Of a DNA stretch of 64,000 bases, positions 11,105-22,235 are shown piece after piece. The stretch covers positions 806,001 through 870,000 of the forward strand of contig PSQN01000004.1 of assembly GCA_002989075.1 (NCBI GenBank), written 5' to 3'. The stretch is from Arthonia radiata (Eukaryota; Ascomycota; Arthoniomycetes; Arthoniales; Arthoniaceae). The notes beneath the pieces are model-generated. The model made no database searches. It had not been told where the DNA came from and saw only the letters and a list, made by a program, of their open reading frames with translations. The first letter of the stretch is position 1; each line of letters begins with the position of its first letter. The translations under genes and the position numbers were made by a program.

Positions 11105-11892
11105 ATGTACGTCTTTAGCCTCATTCTCGCCGCGTCCGGCCTTCTTCACGCAGCATCTGCCAATCCCATCAGCGCTGCTGCCAATCCACTCATACGCCGC
11201 CAGAATGCACCTAGCACCAACAAGGTGCAGTGGGAGAACCCAACAGGCGGCAATCTCCAGGTAGGCTGCTCGACCTGCCCAACATTAAAGCGAAGGACAC
11301 ATACTCACATCTCTCATAGATCGGTTACGCCGACCAGGGCCTAAAATTTGGAGCAACAAAGCCCTCCGACCTCATCAGAAATCAGATCGGCGAGACGTGC
11401 ACCTCCGTCGGAACCTGCGTCGGCGGTAACGATGTCACGGCCAACAAATCCGGCATCATCGAAGGCGGATTCTATGACACTCTCGATGTCAGCTACAACG
11501 TGGATGGCGCTTACCCAGTGGACAAGCGTGATGGCCTTCTCGAGATGCTGGCCTGGGCCTACGACAATCAGACAACCTCTCAGAACGTTTGCTACAGCCC
11601 GTATGCTACCAGCTCTTGCAACTTCATGGCCTACTGCCCGCAGCCGCAGAAGTCGTGCATGGATCAGTACACAGCTCCTGGGTCTGTAGCTGTCGTACTC
11701 TCGGGTGATATGGTCGACAAAAATGCGGCACCGGGTTTCATCTCCGTGCAGTTCAATATCAAGAAGGAGGGTGACAGCGGACTGTGCAGTGAGCTGACGA
11801 CGCTGGGAAGCGGTATGTCTGCTTTCGTTGGCGCAGCTGGCGGGCCGGCTGGTGGAATCTTCACGTTGGCGAGCTTGTTTTGCCAAAGCTAG
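11105..11892 (+). CDS. secreted Cys-rich protein with Kex2-type propeptide, unknown function
   Basis: Two exons (11105-11260, 11320-11892) flank a 59-bp intron (GTAGGC...CATAG) and give 242 residues. A signal peptide ends near residue 19 (HAASANP). A dibasic LIRR at ~32-36 would be a Kex2-like cleavage site, so the mature chain would start with QNAPST. The mature part has eight cysteines, an even number that suits four disulfides, and ends hydrophobic with LFCQS. It has no transmembrane anchor and no catalytic motif that I know. Secretion, processing and paired cysteines are typical of small fungal cell-surface proteins or effectors, but the role is an inference. Confidence 0.8.
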
Positions 11893-12181
11893 AGGGAAGA
11901 TCTCCTGGGTGATGCTTGATGAAGGATGATGATTGATGGGCTACTTCTCTTCCTGTACATACATGTTGGCTTAAGCCTTCGTTGGTGTTTATTGAGGCTA
12001 TAAGCGAAGCTACATATTTTAAAAACTAGTCAGTCCCAAGGATACACCCAACCACCACCAAACGGACGAACCCACCTCATCGTCTCGGCCGAGACCGATC
12101 TCGGAACCTTCAATGCAAATTTCTCCCCACGACCATCTGCAAACGATTTTCCACACTCATACTTGATTCAAGTGCTGTAAA

Positions 12182-13570
12182 ATGGCCGATGACGACTCCT
12201 GCGATTCCTCCTCCATCACCTCCGCCACCGCAACAGTCGTAACCCTCGGCTACGCGTCCACCACGCCAACCGACGACCCATTCTCCCAACTCGGCGGGAC
12301 ACCAACATGGCCGTCCGCAACGCCTCCTTCCGCATCATTCGCCTCTTGCAAGAACTGCAGCGACATCATGCCGTTGCTCCTCCAGCTGAACGCAGACCTT
12401 CCAGACCGCTTTCCCGGCCATGAGAGACGGCTGTATATCTGGGGCTGTCGCAAGCGTGCGTGCAGGCGGAAGGAGGGAGCGGTGAGGGGGTCGAGGGGTG
12501 TGAAACGTACTGCGGCCGCCAAACCTGGTGACTCGGAGGCATCTGGGAAGAACGAAGAGGTGGAGCAGAAGCCGAAGGGAAACATGGGCGCCACCCTCTT
12601 CGGCGGTTCCTCCGACCCATTCGCGTCGGGCAGCAGCAACAGCAACGCCAACCCTTTCTCATCCTCCAAACCAACCACGAGCGCAACTACCGAGCAGTCC
12701 AACCCCTTCTGCACCTCCAAATCACCTCCGAGCACAACAACCGCACAGTCCAAACCCTTCGCCACCGCACCAGCACCCTTATCCAGCCTCGCCGCAAAGC
12801 CCCCCCAAAAACCACCACCTTCGCCTTCCAACACAAACACAGACGCATCCGACCTCCCCACAACCTTCGCAGACAAAGTCCGCATCTCCTCCCCTCACCC
12901 ATCCACCACTCCCCAACCAGAACCCGAATGCAAACCCTGGCCCACCACCGTCACAAAACCCTACCCCACATTCCACATCGACGCCGAGGCCGAGTACCTT
13001 TCCCCGTCCCCTTCAGCCCAGAACGGCGAAACCTCAAAAGCGTATGAAGGGCTCATGGACACATCCAGCGACGGCAACGACGGCGGAGGCACGGGGGGTA
13101 AAGAAGTATTATACGAGGATAGCATCGACAAAACCTTCCAACACTTCGCCGACACAATCGCGCAGAACCCCGAGCAAGTCCTGCGGTACGACTTTTCGGG
13201 CCAGCCTTTACTCTACTCGTCCACGGATCCCATCGGCCGGCTCTTCTCCGACCACCCTCCTGCCCATCCAGAGACAAACGCAAAAATCCAGGTTTCGTCA
13301 GCGCAGACCGGAGGCAACGGGATCCCGCGGTGTCAGCACTGTGGGTCACCGAGGGTGTTCGAGCTGCAATTGACGCCACACGCGATTGCGGAGTTGGAGG
13401 GGCAGGAGGACGCGGCGGTGCAGTTGAACGAGGGGATGGAGTGGGGGGCTGTGGTTTTGGGGGTTTGTGCGGGGGATTGTGTTGGTGATGCTGGGGAGTG
13501 GGAGTGGAGGGAGGAGTGTGTGGGTGTGCAGTGGGAGGAGAGAGTTGAGCGGGGGAAGAGCAGGAAGTAG
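12182..13570 (+). CDS. TSR4: Tsr4/PDCD2-family ribosome-biogenesis chaperone
   Basis: A single exon encodes 462 residues. The N-terminal zinc-finger half has CKNCSDIMPLLLQLNAD followed by RRLYIWGC and RKRAC, which matches the PDCD2/Tsr4 N-terminal domain. A ~200-residue disordered linker is rich in Ser/Pro/Thr and repeats NPF, KPF and DPF tripeptides. The C-terminal PDCD2_C domain has YDFSGQPLLYS, then PRCQHCGSPRVFELQL and EWGAVVLGVCAGDC. In yeast Tsr4 binds nascent uS5 (Rps2) and is needed for 20S pre-rRNA processing in 40S assembly. The linker is long for the family. The gene lies 290 bp after the secreted-protein gene in the same direction. Confidence 0.9.
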   Translation: MADDDSCDSSSITSATATVVTLGYASTTPTDDPFSQLGGTPTWPSATPPSASFASCKNCSDIMPLLLQLNADLPDRFPGHERRLYIWGCRKRACRRKEGAVRGSRGVKRTAAAKPGDSEASGKNEEVEQKPKGNMGATLFGGSSDPFASGSSNSNANPFSSSKPTTSATTEQSNPFCTSKSPPSTTTAQSKPFATAPAPLSSLAAKPPQKPPPSPSNTNTDASDLPTTFADKVRISSPHPSTTPQPEPECKPWPTTVTKPYPTFHIDAEAEYLSPSPSAQNGETSKAYEGLMDTSSDGNDGGGTGGKEVLYEDSIDKTFQHFADTIAQNPEQVLRYDFSGQPLLYSSTDPIGRLFSDHPPAHPETNAKIQVSSAQTGGNGIPRCQHCGSPRVFELQLTPHAIAELEGQEDAAVQLNEGMEWGAVVLGVCAGDCVGDAGEWEWREECVGVQWEERVERGKSRK

Positions 13571-13938
13571 GCGTGGCGTAATCCGGTCTCCTAAGACTTG
13601 AGGTTCCCATACTGCAAGGAAGCTCACCGTGGCATTACGAGAAGCCAACGTCCTGATCAATGAGAGCGTCCACCGTCACGCTCGCTCAAGATACCGTATT
13701 CATGACTCTATCGCTAGCAGCAGCTCCGAGCCGCATCGATGCAGAAATCTGTAAGCCCCTCGCAGACGCCCGCAACGCCGCGTATAGCCAAGACGGCCAC
13801 GCCTTTGCTGGCGTCAGTGATCGTTTCCAGTCCTTCATGCAGTCGTCCGGCCTACGGCTCTTTCGCATCACCTAGTTGATTATCCTGAGCTTTCTCAATA
13901 CGCGGCTCCTTCGTGCGCACCGCTGGCTCACCAGCCTC
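13571..13938. other. convergent intergenic region
   Basis: 368 bp between the 3' ends of TSR4 and the oxysterol-binding protein gene. A 71-codon plus-strand frame at 13660-13875 has no homology signs and no need for a gene here. Confidence 0.45.
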
Positions 13939-15825
13939 CTAAGCAGCCATCTCCGCGTTCTCCTGCAACCTCCAATCACCCCGATGTTGCTTCTCGATCG
14001 CCGCCTTGCCTTCTTCTGTCAATTCTGGGCGACCTGTCGGTGTCACAGCCCCTGTAAAGAACCGCGGCTGCCACTCCGCGTTCCGTGCATCCCGCTCTGT
14101 CTTCTTCGCCCGCTGCCGATCCTCAATCTCCTGCTTCGCCCGCTGCGCCTCCGTCCACTGCTTGCCCAGAATCGCATTCGTGACGTCTGCCCAGTACTTC
14201 CTGCTCTCGTTCGGCAGCTGCAGCTCCGGCGGCGGTACGTCTTTGGGCATGGGGTTCAGTGGGTTAAGGTCGACGAGCAGCTGCTTGTCCTGAGGGGCCG
14301 TGAGCGGAGTGTGCTTGGAGTGTAGCCCGTGATGCGAGCGACTCACAGATTTATCGAACGCCTTGGAGCCGAGCGTGAAGTATATCCGTTCGTGCCAGCA
14401 GCCTTCCACTCGCGCCACGATGTCGGAGTCTGACACGTCTTTTATCCGCGTCTTCGTGTCGTTGTTTGGGTCGTACTTGTAGATCACGCCAACCATCTTG
14501 TTTTGGGTCTTCCCGAGCCAGCCTTCTTCAAGATAGTGCAGGATGGCTTTTAAGCGGCTCTTGGGGCATGTGACGTAGCAGGTGTCTGCGACGGTGATGT
14601 TGAGGCTGCCGCGGAGGAGCCCGCTGAGTTGTGCGATGGGGTGGGTGAGATTGTAGGTTTCGTCGTCGTAGTCGTGGAGAGTGACGTAGATGCCTTTGTT
14701 GAATTCGCCGGGTGCGACGCGCACGCTTGTCCCGGTGAATTTGGCCGCGAGCTGGTCGAAACCGCGGCCGGAGATGGCTTTTTCGGGGCAGTAGATGTAG
14801 TAAGCCGAGACGGGCGGGTGGTGGGAGGTTTGCTCTGTAAAGTAGGACACTGTGGTGGTGTTCTGGGAAGGAGGTGGGGCTGTCGCCGGGAGGTTATCTG
14901 AGGTCATTTGCGGGGTCGTAGAAGGGTTGCCAGAAGGATCGGTCGGGGATGCGGACGGAGTGTAGAATGCGGATTGGGGGCTCCCAGGAACATTGTCGTT
15001 GTTATTGTTGATGAGTTGAGAGGCTGGTTGCGGAGCCCTAGGAGGCTTGTTGCCGACAGGCGGAGGCATCGTCTCGGCAATTTGCCAATTACACTGCGTG
15101 TATGTCAGCTTTGCGGGGATAGTGCTGAGTTGGAATGAAACGTACTCGAAAGAACTCGCCGAGGGTAGAGTTGTATGGTTTGCAAGGCTTGCCTTTGACG
15201 TATTTCTGCAATCTTGCCATCAGAATCGAACACCACAAGCAGCGCATGAGCGGTGTCCATACCAAATCTTTCGTGAACCAGAAGCGCAGAGCTCCGAGCA
15301 TGCGGCCCAATGGTTCGTCAGAGTCACCAATGCTTAGTCTCGTCAGATGGTTGTTGATAGTATGATGAGCTCTTACTTACCTGGCAAAAGCCTCCGGTCT
15401 GTCGAGGTAGTGCCAGTACTCTGTACGCGCTCGTCAGCCCGTCAAAGCCTTGTGAGCTTGGGCGCGGACTACAGACCTAGGTTCGGAATGGGTTCCATGA
15501 GCTGAGCAGGCAATGAGAATCGCACAGCCGCCAGATCGGAGACGCCAATGAATCTACAATCGCACTGATATCAGCACCGCTCTTGCTTTTCGAACGCCGA
15601 GCCCCACGTCCAGCTGTGACGACGCGAATGTTGAGGTATAACGTACTTCTTCAGGATGCCTAGAAATGTCCTGAACTTAGACTGGTCGTCAGGGGTCTTC
15701 TCAAGCCCTGCCATCTGATTGCCAGGCTGTGGGGTGGATGTGCTGGCCCGATCTTGGGACGGTGTTCTGGAAGTGCTGGGTGTCGCATTCTGCGAGACTG
15801 GCTTTGATGACGGTGCAGAAGACAT
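13939..15825 (-). CDS. oxysterol-binding protein (Osh/ORP family, ORD-only)
   Basis: Seven exons (15825-15647, 15553-15477, 15420-15381, 15332-15263, 15205-15146, 15093-14347, 14289-13939) splice in phase to 507 residues. A disordered Ser/Thr/Pro head precedes the sterol-transfer domain: FIGVSDLAAVRFSLPAQL, NLEYWHYLDRPEAF, and CKPYNSTLGEFFRC. A Pro/Asn/Ser-rich insert then leads to the family signature EQTSHHPPVSAYYIY. The end, QLPNESRKYWADVTNAI, continues into a charged helix and matches the ORD C-terminus. No PH or ankyrin domain is present, so it is a short-type Osh protein that moves sterol or PS against PI4P at membrane contacts. The 57-bp intron at 14290-14346 is open in frame and was inferred from the consensus sites and family alignment. 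Confidence 0.9.
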
Positions 15826-16491
15826 AGCTGGAGATGTGGTCGCACAGACAGCCCTGGTCGGGCAGGTCTGCTCGAGGTGAAGCCGCGGATATCAAAGCAA
15901 GAGAAAGGATGAAAGCAGTCAGCAGACGCGTGTCGAAAAGTCCAGTGGAACACGATCTGGTCGCAACTGGGTTGAAGCTCTGAAGCACATGCTTTAGCCG
16001 CGGGGGCTAAAACGCCTTGGCGCTGACATCACAACGTGGCCTCTGTACGCGTTCAATTCCGAAGCGGCTTTGTTTGTACAGCTATCACTCCCTCTTATTC
16101 AGTACATGTTCAGTGTGTGCGCCGAGTGGACACCTACTCGAGAACACTCCGACACCATTCATTCGCCGTAAGGCAGAATCAGCTTCGGTCGATGCGCGCA
16201 GATACGGTACACGCTGGAGAGCGATCACCCTGAGACTGCTATCCTTGAATGGGCATCTATTGAAGCAACGCCGGCACATGGGCTGCTAGGTGCTGTTTTC
16301 CAGCGCGACAGGAAGCTGTGTACATCCTGCGATCCCCCCCAGGGGCCCAGGACGCAGAAGGGAGCATTACATACAGTAGCCGTAAGCGCGGTTTCAGGCA
16401 TTAATCATATTCTCAGAGGTAGTGCACGCAGGCTGGTCCTTCGGCACTGCTCGATGCGCACTAGAACGACATGTGCAGTCCTGCATACCCG
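15826..16491. other. intergenic region
   Basis: 666 bp with no supported gene. It lies between the start of the oxysterol-binding protein gene and the end of the GH32 gene, both on the minus strand. Short frames at 16017-16289 show no homology signs. Confidence 0.45.
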
Positions 16492-18231
16492 CTAGTATCG
16501 GGACTCGTACAACCTGCGTGGATGTCGTCGCTTCAACCCTTCTGAGCCTTCTTGAGTAGTCACATTACCCTGAACAGTCCCGTTCTCATCTGCCTGCGCT
16601 GCCCATCCGCTTTTCAATTCGTATACAGCTGCGCTCACACTGACACCTTCTGGAATATTACTGCTCGCAAACGTCATCAGCGTCAGTGGCAACGTAGAGA
16701 AGAAGGATGTAGTCGACGTCGACGCGCCGTCATTGACAAACGTCTCGAATATGGAGCGGTCGATGATCACATCAAAGTGGAACGAGTCACCGCTGATGAA
16801 CTGGCTGGCCGCGAATTTGTCTGTGAAAAAGATGTTGTCGAAACCTCGCAGACCGCTGCGGTCGACAAAGAAGTAGGCACCGCTGCTCAAATACATTCCT
16901 GACCGGAGGTACTCTCCAGAAATGGGTGAGATGAATGTGAAGTTGACGGTCCCACCTGTGATGTTCGCGACGGCAGGCAAATTGGTAATGTTGACCGAGA
17001 GCCAGAGCGATTGAGAGGATACCTCGGCGAAGTCGACGGCAAAAGAGCCATTGCCCAGCGTACGCGTGGCGAGCGTTTCTCCAACAATGGGCGTGATATC
17101 GTACGGTCTAGCGATACCGGTCATTCCAATCAAGTCCACATCTCGCACAGAGATGCTGCGCGGCACAGACATTGTGCTTCGCCAGCCCTCGCTCTCGCCT
17201 GTAGGAGTCACCTGAACATATTGCCAATTTGAGGCCCAATTAATCATGACCGCCTGTCCGTTCGGAACATCATTCCAGAATTGGCCAGCGTACGAGTCCT
17301 TAGCGAAGTCAGCGACTCGTGTTACATTGTCCATAGGTGAGAAGGTGTAGCCGTCGAAGTCTCCTAGGAAATACTGCGAAGAGGATCCGCCTTGAGGAGA
17401 CCCCGGATTGATTGAGATCAGCAGCATGAATATGGTGTCCTCCGTGCCCTCCACGGGGACCTCAACGAGATTGGGGCATTCATACTGGACACCGAGCAGG
17501 CCATAGCGGGTGAAGTTCGAGGCGTGTGTCCAATTCTTGAGATCCGGCGAAGTGTAGAATCCGATGACAAAGTCTGCTGCATACGAAACGGCCATGACCC
17601 AGTGATCCTCATACCAGACCACCTTGGGATCACGGAACTGACTGGAACCGATGTCTAACACTGGGTTGTTTTCATACACCTCGAACGTGTAGCCGTTGTC
17701 GTAAGAGTAGGCAATACCCTGAGTCTGCAGCAGGATAGGCTCATACGTTGCAATGGTGTAGATCGCCACCACGCCGTTGTCCTGGTTTGGGAAGAAGCCG
17801 GACGTGTTGTTTGAATCTACTACGGCGGATCCAGAAAAGATGTAGGACGACTCGTTGACCGCGTAGATTGCGATGGGTTGATTGGTCCACGAGTACAGAT
17901 CCTGCGAAGTGGCGTGACCCCAGTGCTGATTGCCAGCTACAATGCCCGTTGGATTGTCTGGATGGTGAAGTTAGAAAAGGACTACCGCGTTGTGTACTGA
18001 GGGCAGACGTGTCATACACTGGTAGTACAGATGCCAGGTGTCGTTGTTGTCTCTGAACAAACCATTGGGGTCGTTCATGAAGTCGACTGGCGGTGAGTAG
18101 TGAATCTGTGGTCGATACTGTCCGGTGTAGTTGCCCGCAATCGGAGTGCCGGACGGTACTGGCGGCAACGTGCTGCTCTGTCCGAGAGTATTCGCGCAGA
18201 GCGCTGCTACGAGGGTGAGTAGTTGCAGCAT
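16492..18231 (-). CDS. secreted GH32 beta-fructofuranosidase (invertase/inulinase type)
   Basis: Two exons (18231-18018, 17957-16492) flank a 60-bp intron (GTATGA...CCAG) and give 559 residues. The start [18 protein letters not shown] gives a clean signal peptide. GH32 landmarks appear in order: FMNDPNG (nucleophile Asp), [25 protein letters not shown] (transition-state Asp), YECPNL (acid/base Glu), and the C-terminal beta-sandwich with [10 protein letters not shown]. All three catalytic residues are present, and the length suits an active enzyme. Many N-glycosylation sites fit secretion. It should release fructose from sucrose or fructans. Invertase versus exo-inulinase cannot be decided here. 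The tail [13 protein letters not shown] is unusually basic. Confidence 0.9.
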
Positions 18232-19006
18232 CTTCACAGTGTACAGCAATCTACGGCGTCGCGCGATCAAATCTGAGGGAAGAGAGAAGAGCGAGCATTG
18301 CGGGGTTTCTTATGTGCTCGCCAGCCATCTCCGTCACTTGTGCGGTCTTACCGTGCATAGTGTTCGCCAGTGTCTACCGCTCATTGCCAATGGTGCTCTA
18401 GATCGGGCGAAAGGTAAAGCGAGAATATGGCTTTGCACTTGGCGTCCGGCTAAAAGAGCAATCAATGAGGACGACTGATCATTAGTTGAGTCGGACCGAC
18501 TGTCAGCCATCAGGAAAGAAAGAAGAGGAGCTTCGTCTGCCGAGTGTTGGCTCGTCAACAATGACGCCGCCGTGACTCGAGCGTTCGCTTCTCCCCCACA
18601 AACCTAGCCTCTAAGATGCTTCAGGCACCGAGCAGCAATTGGACAAGCCGTCCCACCGCGCCAGTTCGTGCATGGGTTCGCGCACGTTTCGCGCGCATAA
18701 CGATGAGTCGGTCCGTTGCGGGACATGATAGTGCCATATTTGCACGCAGATTTTAGCGACTGGTCGCGCAGCGTTGCAGATATGGATTATAGTCACTTGC
18801 AGATTGAGGAAGGGTTGTGCGAGGAAGGTCACAGAATATTTGTAATTTGACCGCGATGTTGTGTCCGACTCACTCTGCCGCTAGCATTGCTAGCTCCACA
18901 TGTACTGGTTTTATCGCTCCCAGCGTGATAGAATCTTGGCGAGCCTCCAATGATGTGAAGCACACAAGCCGTGTAACAAACCTCGAGCATCCACCACGAG
19001 ATCAAT
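18232..19006. other. divergent promoter region between GH32 and COG3
   Basis: 775 bp shared by two outward-facing genes. No coding frame with homology signs is seen on either strand. Confidence 0.5.
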
Positions 19007-21751
19007 ATGTACGATGATGCCTGGTTCGCCACGGTACCAGCTGCGCCCGCTCGTTCACAAGTGCGACATGCACGCCGCGTGTCCCTCCTCAAGCAGCCCA
19101 ATGTGAGCAACGCGCCGCTCTTTGGGCGCCTTCACCTGTTAATGCGCCTTGCAGGAGGAAGACCATGCTGATGCCGCCGCTCCAGACGTGCCTTTACCAC
19201 CCACCGTAGAAGTCGACGAGACTCTTCAGCCTCTGTCAGCCGCAGTACCTCGACGCGCCAAATCCTACACCGACTTTCACCGCGCATCACGAGCGGACAC
19301 GAGCAGAGATCCAGGATCCAGGGGCGGATTGAATACTAGGGCGGCTGCGCAACGCCGCGCTTCGCAAATCTTCGAGGATGACTTCAGCTTCGAGGATTGG
19401 TATGGAGACATGTCGGATGAGCTACTTGATACTGGCCATGAAAAATATCAGTGAGTTCGGGTGGTACTGATATATAAGCAGAGTGCTGACCAGGCACGTC
19501 TCCAAGACTGTATCAAGACCAGCTAGAAGTATCTCGACGGCATCTAGACTTGCTGCTAGAGGACACCGACTCCAATCTGAAGCTCCTGTCCAACCTTTCG
19601 AAGACCTTCAACAACGTAGAAGCGCAGGCATCAGCTTTCCAAGCGCGATGCGAGAACTTGCTTGCGGACCAACGGCGACTTGCTTCTCTTGCCGACGACG
19701 TCGGAGAGAACTTACAGTATTACCATTATCTAGATCCAATCACCCGAAGACTCAATGCACCTGGTGTACGGCATTTTGTCCGCAGTGATGATTTCACCGA
19801 GATGCTCGCTCAGCTCGATGAATGTTTGGAGTACATGAAGTCTCATGTGAGTTGGTCCTTTCTGGACTGAACGAGCAATTGCAGGCTAACGGGCTGAGTA
19901 GCCAGGTCAACGCGAAGCTTCTACTTACGGAGCACGATACAGACTGTTGCTTACTCGTGGGCTAACATTAATACGTGTGTATTTTACAGATAGCTTGAGA
20001 GCAACGGCCGCAGAGGTCTCGCAACGCATAGCGGACAGACAGCTGAACGACACAACTATGCCAGCTCTGCTCTATGCAAAGTTCAGAGTGAATGCACCAG
20101 AGCTGAAAAGGCTTGCCCTCGAAATACAGAAGAGAGCAGTGCCCGATCCTGCAGCGGGCGAGAACACGCAAGCAGAATATCAAAGTCTCGTGAACGAGCT
20201 GCATCAAAGCTATGGCGCGGCACGAGGTCGACTTATAATACCTCTGGTGCGGCGGAAGATGGACGAGATCACTGTAGCACCAAGCACATCCAAGGATCTT
20301 GTCACATTCGCTCGGAGCAGCATCAGCTACATACGCGGTATCTGCATGGACGAGTGCGAGCTCTGGCACGAATGGTTTGACGGCGAAGACGGCCTCTACC
20401 CATTCCTGGAAACCGTTTGTGAGCCGCTCTATGACTATCTCCGACCGCGTACAATCAGAGAAACGCAGCTTCCGAAATTGTGCGAGATGTGTACTCTGAT
20501 CCAAGCTCGGTATGTCGAAGAGCCAGACGAAGAGTCAGATGATGATGGCAGAGAACGTCTCGATTTTTCCGCCCTGATACAGCCTGCACTGGAAGATTCG
20601 CAGACCAGGCTAGTATTCGTGGCTCTGGCAGTGCTTCGTGACGACATCGAGAGGTTCAGGCCGAAGCCAGATGATCTCAACTATCCAGCTCGCACCCGCG
20701 GCGTGCCTCTATCCGGGACGAAGACCAAGGGACCAGCAATGTCCGGCCGCAAAAATTCCATACAAGCTCCCCAGACACCTGTCAAGGACTCCGGTAAGGC
20801 TGCTAACGGCGAGGAATTGGATGGTCTGGACATCTATGATTCCCAAGAGTCGTTTCAAGGATGGTATCCAACATTGCGAAAGGCAATATGGCTACTGAGC
20901 AAGATCTACCGCTTGGTCAATGTGAGCATCCTGCCGGACATTTGTCAGCCGCAACTGACGTATGGCAGTCGTCTGTATTTGATGATCTAGCTCATCAGAT
21001 CGTGCATCAGACCACACACTCCCTAGTCAACGCATCGAGGACGATATCCACCAAAAATTCCCCTGCAGATGGCCAGCTGTTCCTTCTTCGACAACTACTA
21101 ATCCTCAAACAACAGATAGTCGCATTCGACATCGAGTTTGTCACGCCTGAGGTTGGCTTTGACTTCTCGAGCATTACCAATACATTCTGGGAGCTACGTG
21201 AGAGAGGCGGGCTTTTCAATGCGGGCAATCTCGTCCGGCTTGTAGGCAGCGGTCTCATGCCTCAGGTGGTAGAAAACATGTTGGATGCGAAAGCCGAACT
21301 CGACGCGCAGCTTCGAACCGTGATTGGGGACTTCACAAACGGCTTTGCAAGTCGCATGACAGCGGCGTTGTCAGAGTCGGCTGCGTCCGCTTCGGGCTTC
21401 GACGCCAGCAAGGCGATGCACATATTGCGGAAGGCGGTAGAACGCGAGGTCAAGATCTTGAGGGGCAAGCTGGACGAATACGTGGACGACGCAAGGACGA
21501 AAGATACGCTCGCGGGTGCCATTCAAGATCAGACCGTGTCCAACTACGAAGACTTCTTTGACCGCCACACATCAAAGGACAGAGTGAACGGCGCGGCATC
21601 GGCCAAGAAGGGCAAGGGACGTGGGGATGAGGTGTGGGACGCAGACACCTTCGCAGACTGGACGACGACCATCTTTGGACTGGGCAATGCAGATATGAAT
21701 GACGATCAAGGGAGTAGCAGTCCTGCTCTGAGCATGACTGCAAGTTCATGA
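19007..21751 (+). CDS. COG3: conserved oligomeric Golgi complex subunit 3
   Basis: Five exons (19007-19102, 19155-19450, 19507-19846, 19902-20921, 20969-21751) splice in phase to 844 residues. The Sec34 core is seen as LYQDQLEVSRHLDLLLEDT, ENLQYYHYLDPITRRLN, the following REASTYGARYRLLLTRGL, and the late block SSVFDDLAHQIVHQTTHS. Coiled-coil helices fill the N-terminal third, as in other COG subunits. COG3/Sec34 belongs to lobe A of the COG tether, which captures intra-Golgi retrograde vesicles. A Ser/Gly-rich insert (TRGVPLSGTKTKG) lies near residue 500. The acceptor at 19506 is chosen because only it restores the conserved QLYQDQ frame. Introns are 47-56 bp. Confidence 0.93.
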
Positions 21752-22235
21752 CGGCTGAGGAGAGGCGGTGTCCACCATCTCGCTTGCATAGCAAGCATGA
21801 GCGCATAGCATCCCAATTACATGAATGTATCTCAATCAATTAGCAAACTGGGAGCTCTGAGTTTTATGCCAAATAACGACTGGTTCCTCGTGACTCGAGA
21901 AAGTTGAAACGTGGACCTCCCGCTGCAGCTTCTGCCCTCGCCCCACTTTTGAGCCTCATTTGTACGTTCAATCGTCTTGTACATCGCTCAACTTCCATGA
22001 TCTGCTGAGCGCCCGAATTTCGGAGAAGAAACACCATACTTGCGCAGAGGTCTCGGCTGACGGTGGCTCCACCCAGTACACACACATCTCCCACCCACTG
22101 TGTCGCGCAATCTCATCTCGCGAAACTTACACGCTTACTCAAACTTGCGGAGCGATTACAAAAGCGAAACCTTGGGAGAGGCGCGTTCGTCGCATGGGAG
22201 TCTGCCACACAAATCGAGGACCAGCAAATCTTGAA
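21752..22235. other. promoter region of the CaM-kinase gene
   Basis: 484 bp. Pyrimidine-rich tracts and CACACAC-like stretches lie before the ATG at 22236, as is common in fungal leaders. No gene is seen. Confidence 0.45.

Noticed and set aside
12250-12885. 211-codon minus-strand frame antisense to TSR4
   Set aside because: It is a shadow of the low-complexity TSR4 linker. The TSR4 zinc finger and PDCD2_C domains fix the coding strand.
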